A DNA stretch of 11,696 nucleotides from Chloroflexota bacterium (GTDB lineage Bacteria; Chloroflexota; Dehalococcoidia; SM23-28-2; RBG-16-64-32), in NCBI GenBank assembly GCA_022564695.1, contig JADFKX010000049.1, forward strand, positions 1 to 11,696, read 5' to 3'. Positions 1 through 5,414 of this stretch are shown in pieces. Both the position numbers and the translations under genes were made by a program. The stretch's first letter is position 1, and each line of letters opens with the position of its first letter. The notes under the pieces were generated by a model, which searched no databases, had not been told where the DNA came from, and was given only the letters and a program-made list of their open reading frames with translations.

Positions 1-63
1 TAGGGCGGGCCTGCCTGCCAGCAGACAGGTCTATCGGAGATTGTATCACCGTCCGGAGCGGGG

Positions 64-79
64 CGACGAATAGTCGTCG
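64..79. repeat. Perfect 6-bp inverted repeat upstream of the first sigma factor gene
   Basis: CGACGA and TCGTCG flank a four-base centre (ATAG). It lies 66 bp upstream of the sigma factor start, so it could be an operator or simply a small hairpin. In addition, the hexamer TGTAAC occurs twice nearby, at about 79-84 and 105-110, 26 bp apart. Function is unproven. Confidence 0.3.
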
Positions 80-133
80 TGTAACAGGATTGACCTGCGA
101 GCGTTGTAACGGTTGGAGGCAAGGAAGCCATCC

Positions 134-139
134 TACTTT
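134..139 (+). promoter_or_regulatory. Possible -10 element of a leaderless start
   Basis: TACTTT fits the TANNNT pattern and ends five bases before the ATG at 145, the spacing expected if transcription begins at or next to the start codon. No good -35 box is visible, and the only Shine-Dalgarno-like string (AAGGAAG, 121-127) is 17 bases from the ATG, too far for normal use. Leaderless translation is an inference. Confidence 0.25.
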
Positions 140-144
140 AATGT

Positions 145-786
145 ATGAGAGAGGAAATCGCCGCCACGGACGTTGCGGCATCTGAACCGTACGAAGCGGA
201 ACTGATAGGCCGGGCCAAGGCACGGTCGCCGGAGGCGTGGACGGAGATATACGAGACGCACTACCGCGCCATCTTCCGCTACGTGAAGGCCAGGGTGTTC
301 GAAGAGGCCACGTCGGAAGACCTCACTTCCGCCGTGTTTGTCGGCGCGCTGAAAGGGATCAACTCCTACAAGCACCGAGGGCGGCCCCTGCTGGCCTGGC
401 TTTACCGCATAGCCCGCAACGTGGTGGCCAGCCATCAGCGACAGATGTTGGGTTCACGCGGTGAACGGCTGAAGCAGGGCCTGGACCTACCGCGACGAGT
501 GATCTGGAACCTAATGCGGCGGTCGCAGCCAGGCGAGGCGCAGGACGAAGCGTACGACCTTACGTCCGTGGCCACCAGTGAAGACGACCCGTCGATGATG
601 ATCGACAGGCTTGACCTGCGAGACGCGCTCGCGAAACTGCCCGCCAACCAGAGAGAGGTAGTGATCCTGCGGTTCCTGGTCGGCCTGAGCGCGCAGGAGG
701 TGGCCGAAGTCATCGGGAAGGGCCCTGACGCCATCTATTCCCTTCAGGCGCGGGCGATCCTGTCGCTGCGAGAGCAGCTCAGATAG
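145..786 (+). CDS. ECF-like sigma-70 family RNA polymerase sigma factor
   Basis: This 213-residue protein would direct RNA polymerase to a specific promoter set. The sigma-2 region spans about residues 20-100 and contains the recognisable YKHRGRPLLAWLYRIARNVV stretch, which corresponds to core binding and -10 recognition. The sigma-4 region spans about 155-212, with LPANQREVVILRFLVGLS followed by a helix-turn-helix around AQEVAEVIGKGPDAIYSLQ. The linker between them (about 101-150) is acidic and longer than in minimal ECF factors. An in-frame TAA six bases upstream makes the ATG at 145 the first possible start; it has no well-placed ribosome binding site, so it may be leaderless. The next gene, a membrane protein transcribed in the same direction, is the likely regulator of this factor. 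Family is clear; the regulon is unknown. Confidence 0.9.
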   Translation: MREEIAATDVAASEPYEAELIGRAKARSPEAWTEIYETHYRAIFRYVKARVFEEATSEDLTSAVFVGALKGINSYKHRGRPLLAWLYRIARNVVASHQRQMLGSRGERLKQGLDLPRRVIWNLMRRSQPGEAQDEAYDLTSVATSEDDPSMMIDRLDLRDALAKLPANQREVVILRFLVGLSAQEVAEVIGKGPDAIYSLQARAILSLREQLR

Positions 787-867
787 GAGCGCGAAAAAGC
801 TTCGCCGCCGCGACGAATTCTGCGTGGATGAACGATAGACCTATTGAGAACGGAAAAGATGAGAACA

Positions 868-1470
868 ATGGACAGCAAGCTGCGCAAGATACTGACGGAG
901 TGCATCCGGCACATCGAGACCGGCGCCCGCGATGTGGAGGGCTGCCTGCAACTGCACCCAGACCGGGCCGCGGAGCTGCGGCCTCACCTGGAGCTGTGGA
1001 GCGGCCTGAACGCGTCCGCCAAGGCCCAACCGAATTTCGGAAGTCAGCAGCGGGGACGGCATCAGTTGCTGGGCGCGCTGTCTGACATGGAGAGAGGAAA
1101 AGACAAAAGAAAGATGATTCCGGCCCTAGCCAGGGTAGTGGTGGTGATGGCGGCCGCGGCGCTGCTCGTAGGGGGCGCTGCTGGCGGTTCGGCGGCGCTG
1201 GGAGGGCCTGACGTAACCCACGATGTCCTCGCGGGAATAGGCCTCAGCAACGCATCGGACACCGGCAAGCAGCACGCTAACCCCAACGCCCTCGACGGCG
1301 CCCACAACGCCTACCAGGGCAGCGATAACGCCTCCCAGACCGGACAGAACAACGCCAACCCGAAAGCTTCCGAGGGCGCCAGCAACGCCGACGACGCGCC
1401 TAAGGCTCCCGGCTCAGTGCCGGACGGGGCGCAAGTCCCCGACTCAGTGCCCGTCGGACCTCAACCATAA
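868..1470 (+). CDS. Single-pass membrane protein paired with the sigma factor (putative anti-sigma/DUF5667-like)
   Basis: About 200 residues. The N-terminal cytoplasmic part (1-82) has the form SKLRKILTECIRHIE, then GCLQLHPDRAAELRPHLEL. I recognise this as the leader of proteins that sit behind ECF sigma factors in Chloroflexi and related phyla, often annotated DUF5667. One hydrophobic segment (about 83-112, rich in Val, Ala, Gly) should span the membrane. The outer tail (about 125-200) is low-complexity, rich in Asn, Ala, Asp, Gly and Pro, and holds two 21-residue imperfect repeats; it lacks an obvious folded domain. Starts at ATG 868, ATG 859 or TTG 844 are all possible. I chose 868 because the conserved text begins there and GGAAAAG lies nine bases upstream, but 859 cannot be excluded. 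The gap from the sigma gene is about 80 bp, so one transcript is likely, ending at the terminator near 1500. The anti-sigma role is inferred from position and topology; no zinc finger is present. Confidence 0.7.
   Translation: MDSKLRKILTECIRHIETGARDVEGCLQLHPDRAAELRPHLELWSGLNASAKAQPNFGSQQRGRHQLLGALSDMERGKDKRKMIPALARVVVVMAAAALLVGGAAGGSAALGGPDVTHDVLAGIGLSNASDTGKQHANPNALDGAHNAYQGSDNASQTGQNNANPKASEGASNADDAPKAPGSVPDGAQVPDSVPVGPQP
1249..1389 (+). repeat. Two imperfect 21-residue tandem repeats inside the membrane protein tail
   Basis: The units are at 1249-1311 and 1327-1389, offset by 78 bases. Both follow the plan NAS-x-TG(K/Q)xxANPxAxxGAxNA and are separated by YQGSD. The DNA differs more than the protein, mostly at codon wobble positions, which suggests an old duplication kept under some protein-level constraint. 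Confidence 0.6.
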
Positions 1471-1495
1471 AGCATTCGCTTCTTCTTGCCTCGCC

Positions 1496-1530
1496 AGGGG
1501 CGACCACGCACTGCGTGGGCGCCCCTTCTT
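1496..1530 (+). terminator. Strong rho-independent terminator
   Basis: The hairpin arms are AGGGGCG and CGCCCCT on the outside and CCACGC and GCGTGG inside, with one A-G mismatch and a three-base loop (ACT). The 3' arm is followed by TCTTCTT on the + strand, which fits termination of the rightward sigma/membrane-protein transcript 25 bases after its stop codon. An identical 11-base string (CTTCTTCTTGC) lies on both sides of the hairpin, at 1479-1489 and 1525-1535. There is no T-run on the - strand side, so it probably works in one direction only. Confidence 0.75.
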
Positions 1531-1579
1531 CTTGCGGCTCGCAACGGGCCAGCGCCGCTACTGGCATTCATGGCATCCA

Positions 1580-1738
1580 CTAATCGATTGCGTAGCTCAC
1601 CTGCACGCTGACGGTTATCTCAAGCTGGCCGGGGCTGATAGGCGTCTCAGCAGACTGGGCGAGGTCAGCGGCGCCGAAGAACACCGGCGGCACGCCCCCC
1701 GCCGACGACTCGCTGATGGCGATGGGCTTGGGGCTCAT
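1580..1738 (-). CDS. Short SIMPL/DUF541-like C-terminal fragment (small gene or gene remnant)
   Basis: A 52-codon frame begins with ATG at 1738, four bases after the anti-sigma stop codon. AAGGAG (1747-1752, inside the end of the anti-sigma gene) sits eight bases upstream, a strong ribosome binding site. The product begins MSPKPIAISESSAGG, continues with VPPVFFGAADLA, and ends with ETPISPGQLEITVSVQVSYA. The ISES and TPISPG(E/Q)LEVxVxVxVxY motifs are, to my knowledge, the hallmark C-terminal end of SIMPL-domain (DUF541) envelope proteins. Normal members are over 200 residues with a signal peptide; here everything before the last strands is missing and there is no export signal. It may be the remnant of a third gene in the sigma/anti-sigma operon, or a trimmed peptide still translated by coupling. 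Too short for many gene finders. The resemblance is from memory and unverified. Confidence 0.55.
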   Translation of the reverse strand: MSPKPIAISESSAGGVPPVFFGAADLAQSAETPISPGQLEITVSVQVSYAID

Positions 1739-1742
1739 AGCG

Positions 1743-2555
1743 TTATCTCCTTCTCCCGACGAAGGTCAGGAAGAGGCTACCGGCGACCAGGACCGCCAGG
1801 GCGGCGGCCAGGCCGATCTCGACGACGGTGAGGGCATCGATGCCGCCGTCTCCGCCAGCTTGCGCAGCGGGGAGGGCCTCAATGATGCCGGCTTCGGGTT
1901 CAGGCGTCAGTCCACCGGGGAAAGGAGCTGGCTCTTCGCCCCGTGGTAGTGGTACAACGGTCGCGTCCGGCGGCACCGTCGGTATCGGTGAGGGCAGCGT
2001 GCGGGTCGGCGCCAGTCCGCCCTCGGCCGGCGGTGGTTCCTCCACCTGGTCCGTCTCGGCGTCGCGCATCAACGTTTCCGCCTCGTCGTCCGCTGCTATC
2101 TCAGCCTCTTCGCCCGCAGTGGTTGCGGCCGCACCACTGGCTGCCCCCAGCTCATTCTCGTCCGCGTTGGATCGCATCATCTGGGGAGCGGTAGCCTCCT
2201 CGGTCACGCCGTTGCCACCGAAATCGCCAAGGTCGACGACGAGCACGACGGCGAGGGTGGCGGCGACACCGGCAGCGGCTATACGAGCGCCGAAGGCCAG
2301 GGGTGAGGTGACAGGCATCGGGGGACGGAGCGCGGCCCGCTCCGGGCTGAGGGTGAACGACCGCGGCAGATCGACCGCCGGCAGCCCCTGGAGGGCGGCG
2401 ACGGTGGCGCGTAGCTGCTCCATCTCCTGACGACAGCGCCCACACGCCGCCAGGTGACGCTCCAGCCGCTCGACGGCAGAGGCATCAAGCTCGCCGTCGA
2501 TGTAAGCGGAGAGCTGATCGCGGAGGCGGCGGTGTCGGTTGAACCAGAACATCAT
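1743..2555 (-). CDS. Zinc-finger (zf-HC2) anti-sigma factor with two membrane segments
   Basis: This 270-residue protein should hold the adjacent sigma factor inactive at the membrane. The N-terminal cytoplasmic domain has the zinc-binding pattern H-x3-C-x2-C (H34, C38, C41, in LERHLAACGRCRQEM), preceded by the usual LSAYIDGELDA helix. The first hydrophobic segment is at about 86-109. A long acidic, Ala/Pro-rich stretch (about 110-235) would lie outside. A second hydrophobic segment (about 241-266) ends in the positive tail GRRR, so the C-terminus likely returns to the cytoplasm. Classical members have only one membrane segment. Its start codon overlaps the sigma stop as TGATG, a sign of translational coupling; a second ATG follows immediately at 2552. 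The stop codon is inside the ribosome binding region of the small SIMPL-like frame downstream. Confident as an anti-sigma factor; the signal it senses is unknown. Confidence 0.88.
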   Translation of the reverse strand: MMFWFNRHRRLRDQLSAYIDGELDASAVERLERHLAACGRCRQEMEQLRATVAALQGLPAVDLPRSFTLSPERAALRPPMPVTSPLAFGARIAAAGVAATLAVVLVVDLGDFGGNGVTEEATAPQMMRSNADENELGAASGAAATTAGEEAEIAADDEAETLMRDAETDQVEEPPPAEGGLAPTRTLPSPIPTVPPDATVVPLPRGEEPAPFPGGLTPEPEAGIIEALPAAQAGGDGGIDALTVVEIGLAAALAVLVAGSLFLTFVGRRR

Positions 2556-3157
2556 CAGTTACCCTCACTAGAAGGACGGAAACGAGACGGCAAAAGTTCC
2601 CCGCGCGCCAGGAGGAAGTCGCGCAGAGCGGCGCGGCCGCGGCTGATGCGGGACTTGACGGTGCCCAGGGAGGCGCCTGTGGCTTCGGCGACCTCTTCGT
2701 AGGCGAACCCCTGGACATCGCGGAGGATGACGGCAAGGCGCTGGTCGGGCGGGAGGGACGCCAGACCTTCCCGGAGGCGGCCGGCCAGCTCCATGCGCTC
2801 CGCTCGCTGCTCCAGGGGCTCATCGGAGGCGGGTAGCTCGGCGGCCGTGTGCTCGTCGTCACTCCCGTCGTCGAGGAGCGTCTGGGGACGGGAGCGGCGA
2901 CGGCGTAGCTCGTCGTAGCAGGCGTTGGCGGCGATGCGCATCAGCCAGGCGCGAAAGTTGCCGCGGCGAAATCGGGAAACGGCGCGGTAGGCGGCGACGA
3001 ACGCCTCCTGGGCCGCGTCCTCGGCGGGCTGAGGGGCGCCGAGCATACGCAGGCAGAGACCGTAGACCTGCCCCTGATAGGCGAGGACGAGGGAGTTGAA
3101 GGCATCGAGGTCGCCGCCCTGGCTGCGCTCTATGAGTGCGACTTCGTCTGTTTGCAT
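2555..3157 (-). CDS. ECF RNA polymerase sigma factor (RpoE/SigE-like)
   Basis: A 200-residue classical ECF sigma factor. The sigma-2 domain spans about 12-90, with EDAAQEAFVAAYRAVSRF and FRAWLMRIAANACYDELRRR. The sigma-4 domain spans about 126-182, with LASLPPDQRLAVILRDVQGF, and a helix-turn-helix ending GTVKSRISRGRAALRDFL that should read the -35 element. The acidic linker (95-125) is typical. The start at 3157 is the only nearby ATG; a good ribosome binding site is not obvious, and a small GCGGG/CCCGC hairpin (3158-3172) sits directly upstream. The downstream anti-sigma gene overlaps by one base. On the other strand the 3285 gene carries a GGAACTT/GTCAAG promoter, which such factors recognise, so this factor probably drives it. 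Family assignment is firm. Confidence 0.94.
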   Translation of the reverse strand: MQTDEVALIERSQGGDLDAFNSLVLAYQGQVYGLCLRMLGAPQPAEDAAQEAFVAAYRAVSRFRRGNFRAWLMRIAANACYDELRRRRSRPQTLLDDGSDDEHTAAELPASDEPLEQRAERMELAGRLREGLASLPPDQRLAVILRDVQGFAYEEVAEATGASLGTVKSRISRGRAALRDFLLARGELLPSRFRPSSEGN

Positions 3158-3174
3158 GCGGGAGAGCCCCGCCT

Positions 3175-3183
3175 ATTCTAGCA
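3175..3183 (-). promoter_or_regulatory. Extended -10 promoter for the ECF sigma/anti-sigma operon
   Basis: Read on the - strand, TGCTAGAAT matches an extended -10 (TGn + TATAAT with one change). It is 17 bases upstream of the sigma ATG, which predicts a very short leader of about 10 nt. The -35 region is poor, acceptable for an extended -10 promoter. This suggests housekeeping transcription of the operon. Confidence 0.4.
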
Positions 3184-3222
3184 GGAGCTTGCGAAGATGC
3201 GGTGCGTTGACATTCAGGCATC

Positions 3223-3251
3223 GGAACTTTTGCCGCCTGCCATCCGTCAAG
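3223..3251 (+). promoter_or_regulatory. SigmaE-type (ECF) promoter upstream of the two-TM protein
   Basis: The -35 box GGAACTT (3223-3229) is followed after 16 bases by GTCAAG (3246-3251). This closely matches the known RpoE/SigE consensus (GGAACTT, 15-17 bases, GTC-AA). Transcription would start near 3258, leaving a leader of about 27 nt that contains the AGAGGAGG ribosome binding site. A TTGACA string (3207-3212) just upstream has no matching -10 and is probably fortuitous. The link to the ECF sigma factor encoded about 70 bp away on the other strand is inference. Confidence 0.6.
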
Positions 3252-3270
3252 TAGTTGAGACAAACAGAAC

Positions 3271-3278
3271 AGAGGAGG
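3271..3278 (+). promoter_or_regulatory. Ribosome binding site that fixes the start at 3285
   Basis: AGAGGAGG is near-perfect and lies six bases before ATG 3285. It rules out the longer in-frame TTG start at 3255, which would place this site inside the coding region. Confidence 0.75.
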
Positions 3279-3284
3279 TTCTAC

Positions 3285-3800
3285 ATGGAATGGCACTTCG
3301 TCATCATGGCTATATTGGGCATTCTCGGTGTGGCGCTAGCTGCGGGCGGCATCGTCGCCTATCGGGCGAGCGCGAGGGTTAGCGTCCGGGCATTCGGCGC
3401 TGCTGCTATCGCCGCCGGAGTAGTCATCTGGACCATCATTCTATTCACCACCCCTTTGACTGCCACACGCGGGGATGCGCCTCCCCTCATCTCTGGCATC
3501 GAAGGCCACAAATACGAGGTGATGGTGTGGTTCAACACCACGGCAACGCAGGACGACCTCGACGAGGTGGGCGCGCTGCTGCGAACGTTTGACGACGACG
3601 TCGAGTTCCTCTTCCTGGAGATATTTCCGCCTATCGGGCAAGCCGTGTTGACTACCGATGCGCCCGACTTCTGCCACACGGTGGAGACGGCGCTGGAGGC
3701 CGAGAGCTACGTCGATGACGCCTCGTGCCGACTCTGGCAGGCGCCCGATCAGGTGGAGCCGGACGCCCCCGTCAGCACGGACAACGACGCGAACTCATAA
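3285..3800 (+). CDS. Two-TM membrane protein with a C-terminal soluble domain, function unknown
   Basis: 171 residues; I do not recognise the family. Two hydrophobic segments (about 4-25 and 36-57) are joined by a short positively charged loop (YRASARVSVR), which suggests a cytoplasmic loop with both termini outside. Residues about 76-152 form an acidic soluble domain of alternating strand- and helix-like stretches (YEVMVWFN, DDLDEVGALLRTF, VEFLFLEIFPP, FCHTVETAL). This looks like a small alpha/beta, possibly ferredoxin-like, fold; it recalls the extracellular domain of FtsX, but this is only an impression. Two cysteines (130 and 148) could form a disulfide. The tail is acidic and probably disordered. 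A strong ribosome binding site and a sigmaE-like promoter precede it, so it is probably part of the envelope response run by the divergent ECF sigma factor. No terminator is visible after its stop. Confidence 0.75.
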   Translation: MEWHFVIMAILGILGVALAAGGIVAYRASARVSVRAFGAAAIAAGVVIWTIILFTTPLTATRGDAPPLISGIEGHKYEVMVWFNTTATQDDLDEVGALLRTFDDDVEFLFLEIFPPIGQAVLTTDAPDFCHTVETALEAESYVDDASCRLWQAPDQVEPDAPVSTDNDANS

Positions 3801-3863
3801 GGTAGCACCCCAATCGCGTGTCAAAGACCCGGCGACGAAACTCTCCGTGCCCAGCCGCGTCTA

Positions 3864-3890
3864 TTGTGAGTGCGGAGCGTTTGCTACAAT
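3864..3890 (+). promoter_or_regulatory. Possible promoter for lepB-pyrE-oxidoreductase operon
   Basis: TTGTGA (3864-3869) and TACAAT (3885-3890) are separated by 15 bases, shorter than the ideal 17. The -10 is good. Transcription would start near 3897, only about five bases before the lepB ATG at 3902, giving a nearly leaderless message. Confidence 0.35.
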
Positions 3891-3901
3891 TGGAAGTGCT
3901 T

Positions 3902-4852
3902 ATGAAGGATGACGGAGAGATAGAGGACGAACTGCCGTCAGAAGATGAAGAGGCGGCGGAGGCGGAGCAGGAACTCCAGCCCGATCTGCCCTACGATCCG
4001 CTCATCGAGCCCTGGAACGACCCTACTTCGACTTCAATAACCACGTACCGCCTGGGCCAGCGGCGAGTAGCTGATGCCGTTCGGCCAAGCGCCACACCCT
4101 CCTATCCGGCCCTCCCCTATCCTCGCGACGACGATCTGAGCGAGCTGCGCCACCGTCTGCGGCAGGGTACGGTTGTCGTCCCCCGACGGCGGCGCGCCTG
4201 GTCAGTCACGGTCCAGGAGTTGGTGGAGACGCTGCTATTGGCAATGCTAATCTTCTTCGCGATCGGAGGGATACCCGGCCGTGGCGGGGGATCCATACAG
4301 AACTTTCGCGTGGAAGGGGCGAGCATGGAGCCCAGCCTGGATAGCGGCGAGTACCTCATCGTGAACAAGCTGGCCTATGCAGAGATCGACCTGAGCCTCT
4401 TCGATTGGCTGCCGTTTTACGAATCCGGAGACAACCCGGTGCACCACCTGTGGGACACTCCCGGCCGCGGAGATGTAATCGTTTTCCGCGCTCCCACTAA
4501 CCTATCGCGCGACTTCATCAAGCGTATTATCGGAGTGCCCGGCGATACAGTGGAGATCGACAGGGGCACCAACACAGTGAGGCTGAACGGGGAGATCATA
4601 GCGGAGTCGTACATCCAGGGTGAGACCACGTGCTCTAACATCTGCGGGCCCTGGATAGTGCCGGAGGGGGCCTACTTCGTGATGGGGGACAACCGGCAAA
4701 ACAGCAGCGACTCGCGGCAGGGATGGTTCGTGCCGGAGGAGAACATCGTAGGCAAGGCGCTGATCACCTACTGGCGCGACGGCGGCCCCGAGTTTGACCT
4801 GGCGCCCAACCACAAGGTCTTAATCACCAGCGAGGCGGCGGCAGAGGAGTAG
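3902..4852 (+). CDS. lepB: Signal peptidase I
   Basis: This 316-residue membrane serine protease removes signal peptides from exported proteins. It has a long acidic N-terminal cytoplasmic extension (about 1-98), then one membrane segment (about 103-124, VQELVETLLLAMLIFFAIGG). The catalytic domain faces outside. Box B is FRVEGASMEPSL with the nucleophile Ser141. Box C is YLIVNKLAY. Box D is IKRIIGVPGDTVEI with the general-base Lys207. Box E is VMGDNRQNSSDSR. Both catalytic residues are present. A Cys pair (C244, C248) lies in a small insertion before box E. I chose ATG 3902, with a weak GGAAG (3892-3896) and a good -10 upstream; an in-frame GTG at 3818 would add 28 residues but lies before the putative promoter. 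The downstream pyrE is contiguous. The disordered acidic extension is the unusual part. The function call is firm. Confidence 0.95.
   Translation: MKDDGEIEDELPSEDEEAAEAEQELQPDLPYDPLIEPWNDPTSTSITTYRLGQRRVADAVRPSATPSYPALPYPRDDDLSELRHRLRQGTVVVPRRRRAWSVTVQELVETLLLAMLIFFAIGGIPGRGGGSIQNFRVEGASMEPSLDSGEYLIVNKLAYAEIDLSLFDWLPFYESGDNPVHHLWDTPGRGDVIVFRAPTNLSRDFIKRIIGVPGDTVEIDRGTNTVRLNGEIIAESYIQGETTCSNICGPWIVPEGAYFVMGDNRQNSSDSRQGWFVPEENIVGKALITYWRDGGPEFDLAPNHKVLITSEAAAEE
4843..4849 (+). promoter_or_regulatory. Ribosome binding site choosing between two pyrE start codons
   Basis: AGAGGAG lies inside the last codons of lepB. It is three bases from ATG 4853 and six from ATG 4856. The spacing favours the second ATG and shows that pyrE translation is coupled to lepB. 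Confidence 0.6.
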
Positions 4853-4855
4853 ATG

Positions 4856-5413
4856 ATGAACGAGGCCAACCCGTCAGACCTGCTCCGGGAGGTAGGAGCG
4901 CTGATGGACGGTCACTTCCGCCTCAGCTCCGGTCGCCACTCACCCGTCTACGTCGAGAAGTTCCGTCTACTTCAGGACCCCAAGGCCACAGAGCGGCTGT
5001 GCTGTCTCATAGCGGACCGGTTCCGGGACGATAGGCCGGAGCTTGTGGCCGGTCCCACTACCGGCGGCATTATCCTCAGCTATGAGGTGGCACGACTGCT
5101 GGGGCTGCGCGGCATCTTCGCCGAAAGGGCGGAAAGGGGCCGCGAGTTCCAGCGCGGCTTCCAGATACGGCCCGGCGAGCGTACGCTCATCGTGGACGAC
5201 ATCCTGACGACCGGCGGCAGCATCGGAGAGGTGACCGAGGCGGTGCGGCGGGCCAAAGGCGACCCCATAGGCGTGGGGGTACTGGTGGACCGCAGCGGTG
5301 GCCGCACGGAGTTTGGACTGCCGCTGTTCGCCTGCGTGGAGCTGGACCTGACGACTTACGCCGAGGGCTCCTGCCCCCTTTGCGATGCCGGGGCGCCCCT
5401 GACCGTAACCTGA
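4856..5413 (+). CDS. pyrE: Orotate phosphoribosyltransferase
   Basis: This cytoplasmic enzyme of de novo pyrimidine synthesis joins orotate and PRPP to give OMP. At about 185 residues it has normal length. Family signs in order: GHFRLSSGRHSPVYVEK near the N-terminus (orotate/PRPP contact region), AGPTTGGIILSYEVAR (about 65-80), the flexible-loop region AERGREFQRGFQIRPGE, and the PRPP-binding signature TLIVDDILTTGGS (about 110-122). The ending GSCPLCDAG, with a CPxC pair, is typical of the Thermus-type PyrE branch. The start is placed at ATG 4856 because of ribosome binding site spacing; ATG 4853 directly abuts the lepB stop and adds one Met. It is the middle gene of a compact run with lepB upstream and the oxidoreductase one base downstream. 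No PyrR site or attenuator is visible; no other pyr genes are in the window. Confidence 0.94.
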   Translation: MNEANPSDLLREVGALMDGHFRLSSGRHSPVYVEKFRLLQDPKATERLCCLIADRFRDDRPELVAGPTTGGIILSYEVARLLGLRGIFAERAERGREFQRGFQIRPGERTLIVDDILTTGGSIGEVTEAVRRAKGDPIGVGVLVDRSGGRTEFGLPLFACVELDLTTYAEGSCPLCDAGAPLTVT

Positions 5414-5414
5414 C

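Noticed and set aside
1532..1831. 99-codon + strand frame crossing the end of the anti-sigma gene
   Set aside because: It is Arg/Gly-rich without a start signal; the - strand anti-sigma end and SIMPL-like frame explain the same DNA better.
1828..2430. Long open frame on the + strand opposite the anti-sigma gene
   Set aside because: It is Ser/Ala-rich antisense shadow of a GC-rich, low-complexity region; no ribosome binding site or family resemblance, whereas the - strand frame carries the zinc-finger motif.
3818..3901. Signal peptidase start at GTG 3818
   Set aside because: It would put the likely -10 box inside the gene and adds residues without conserved character; ATG 3902 is preferred.
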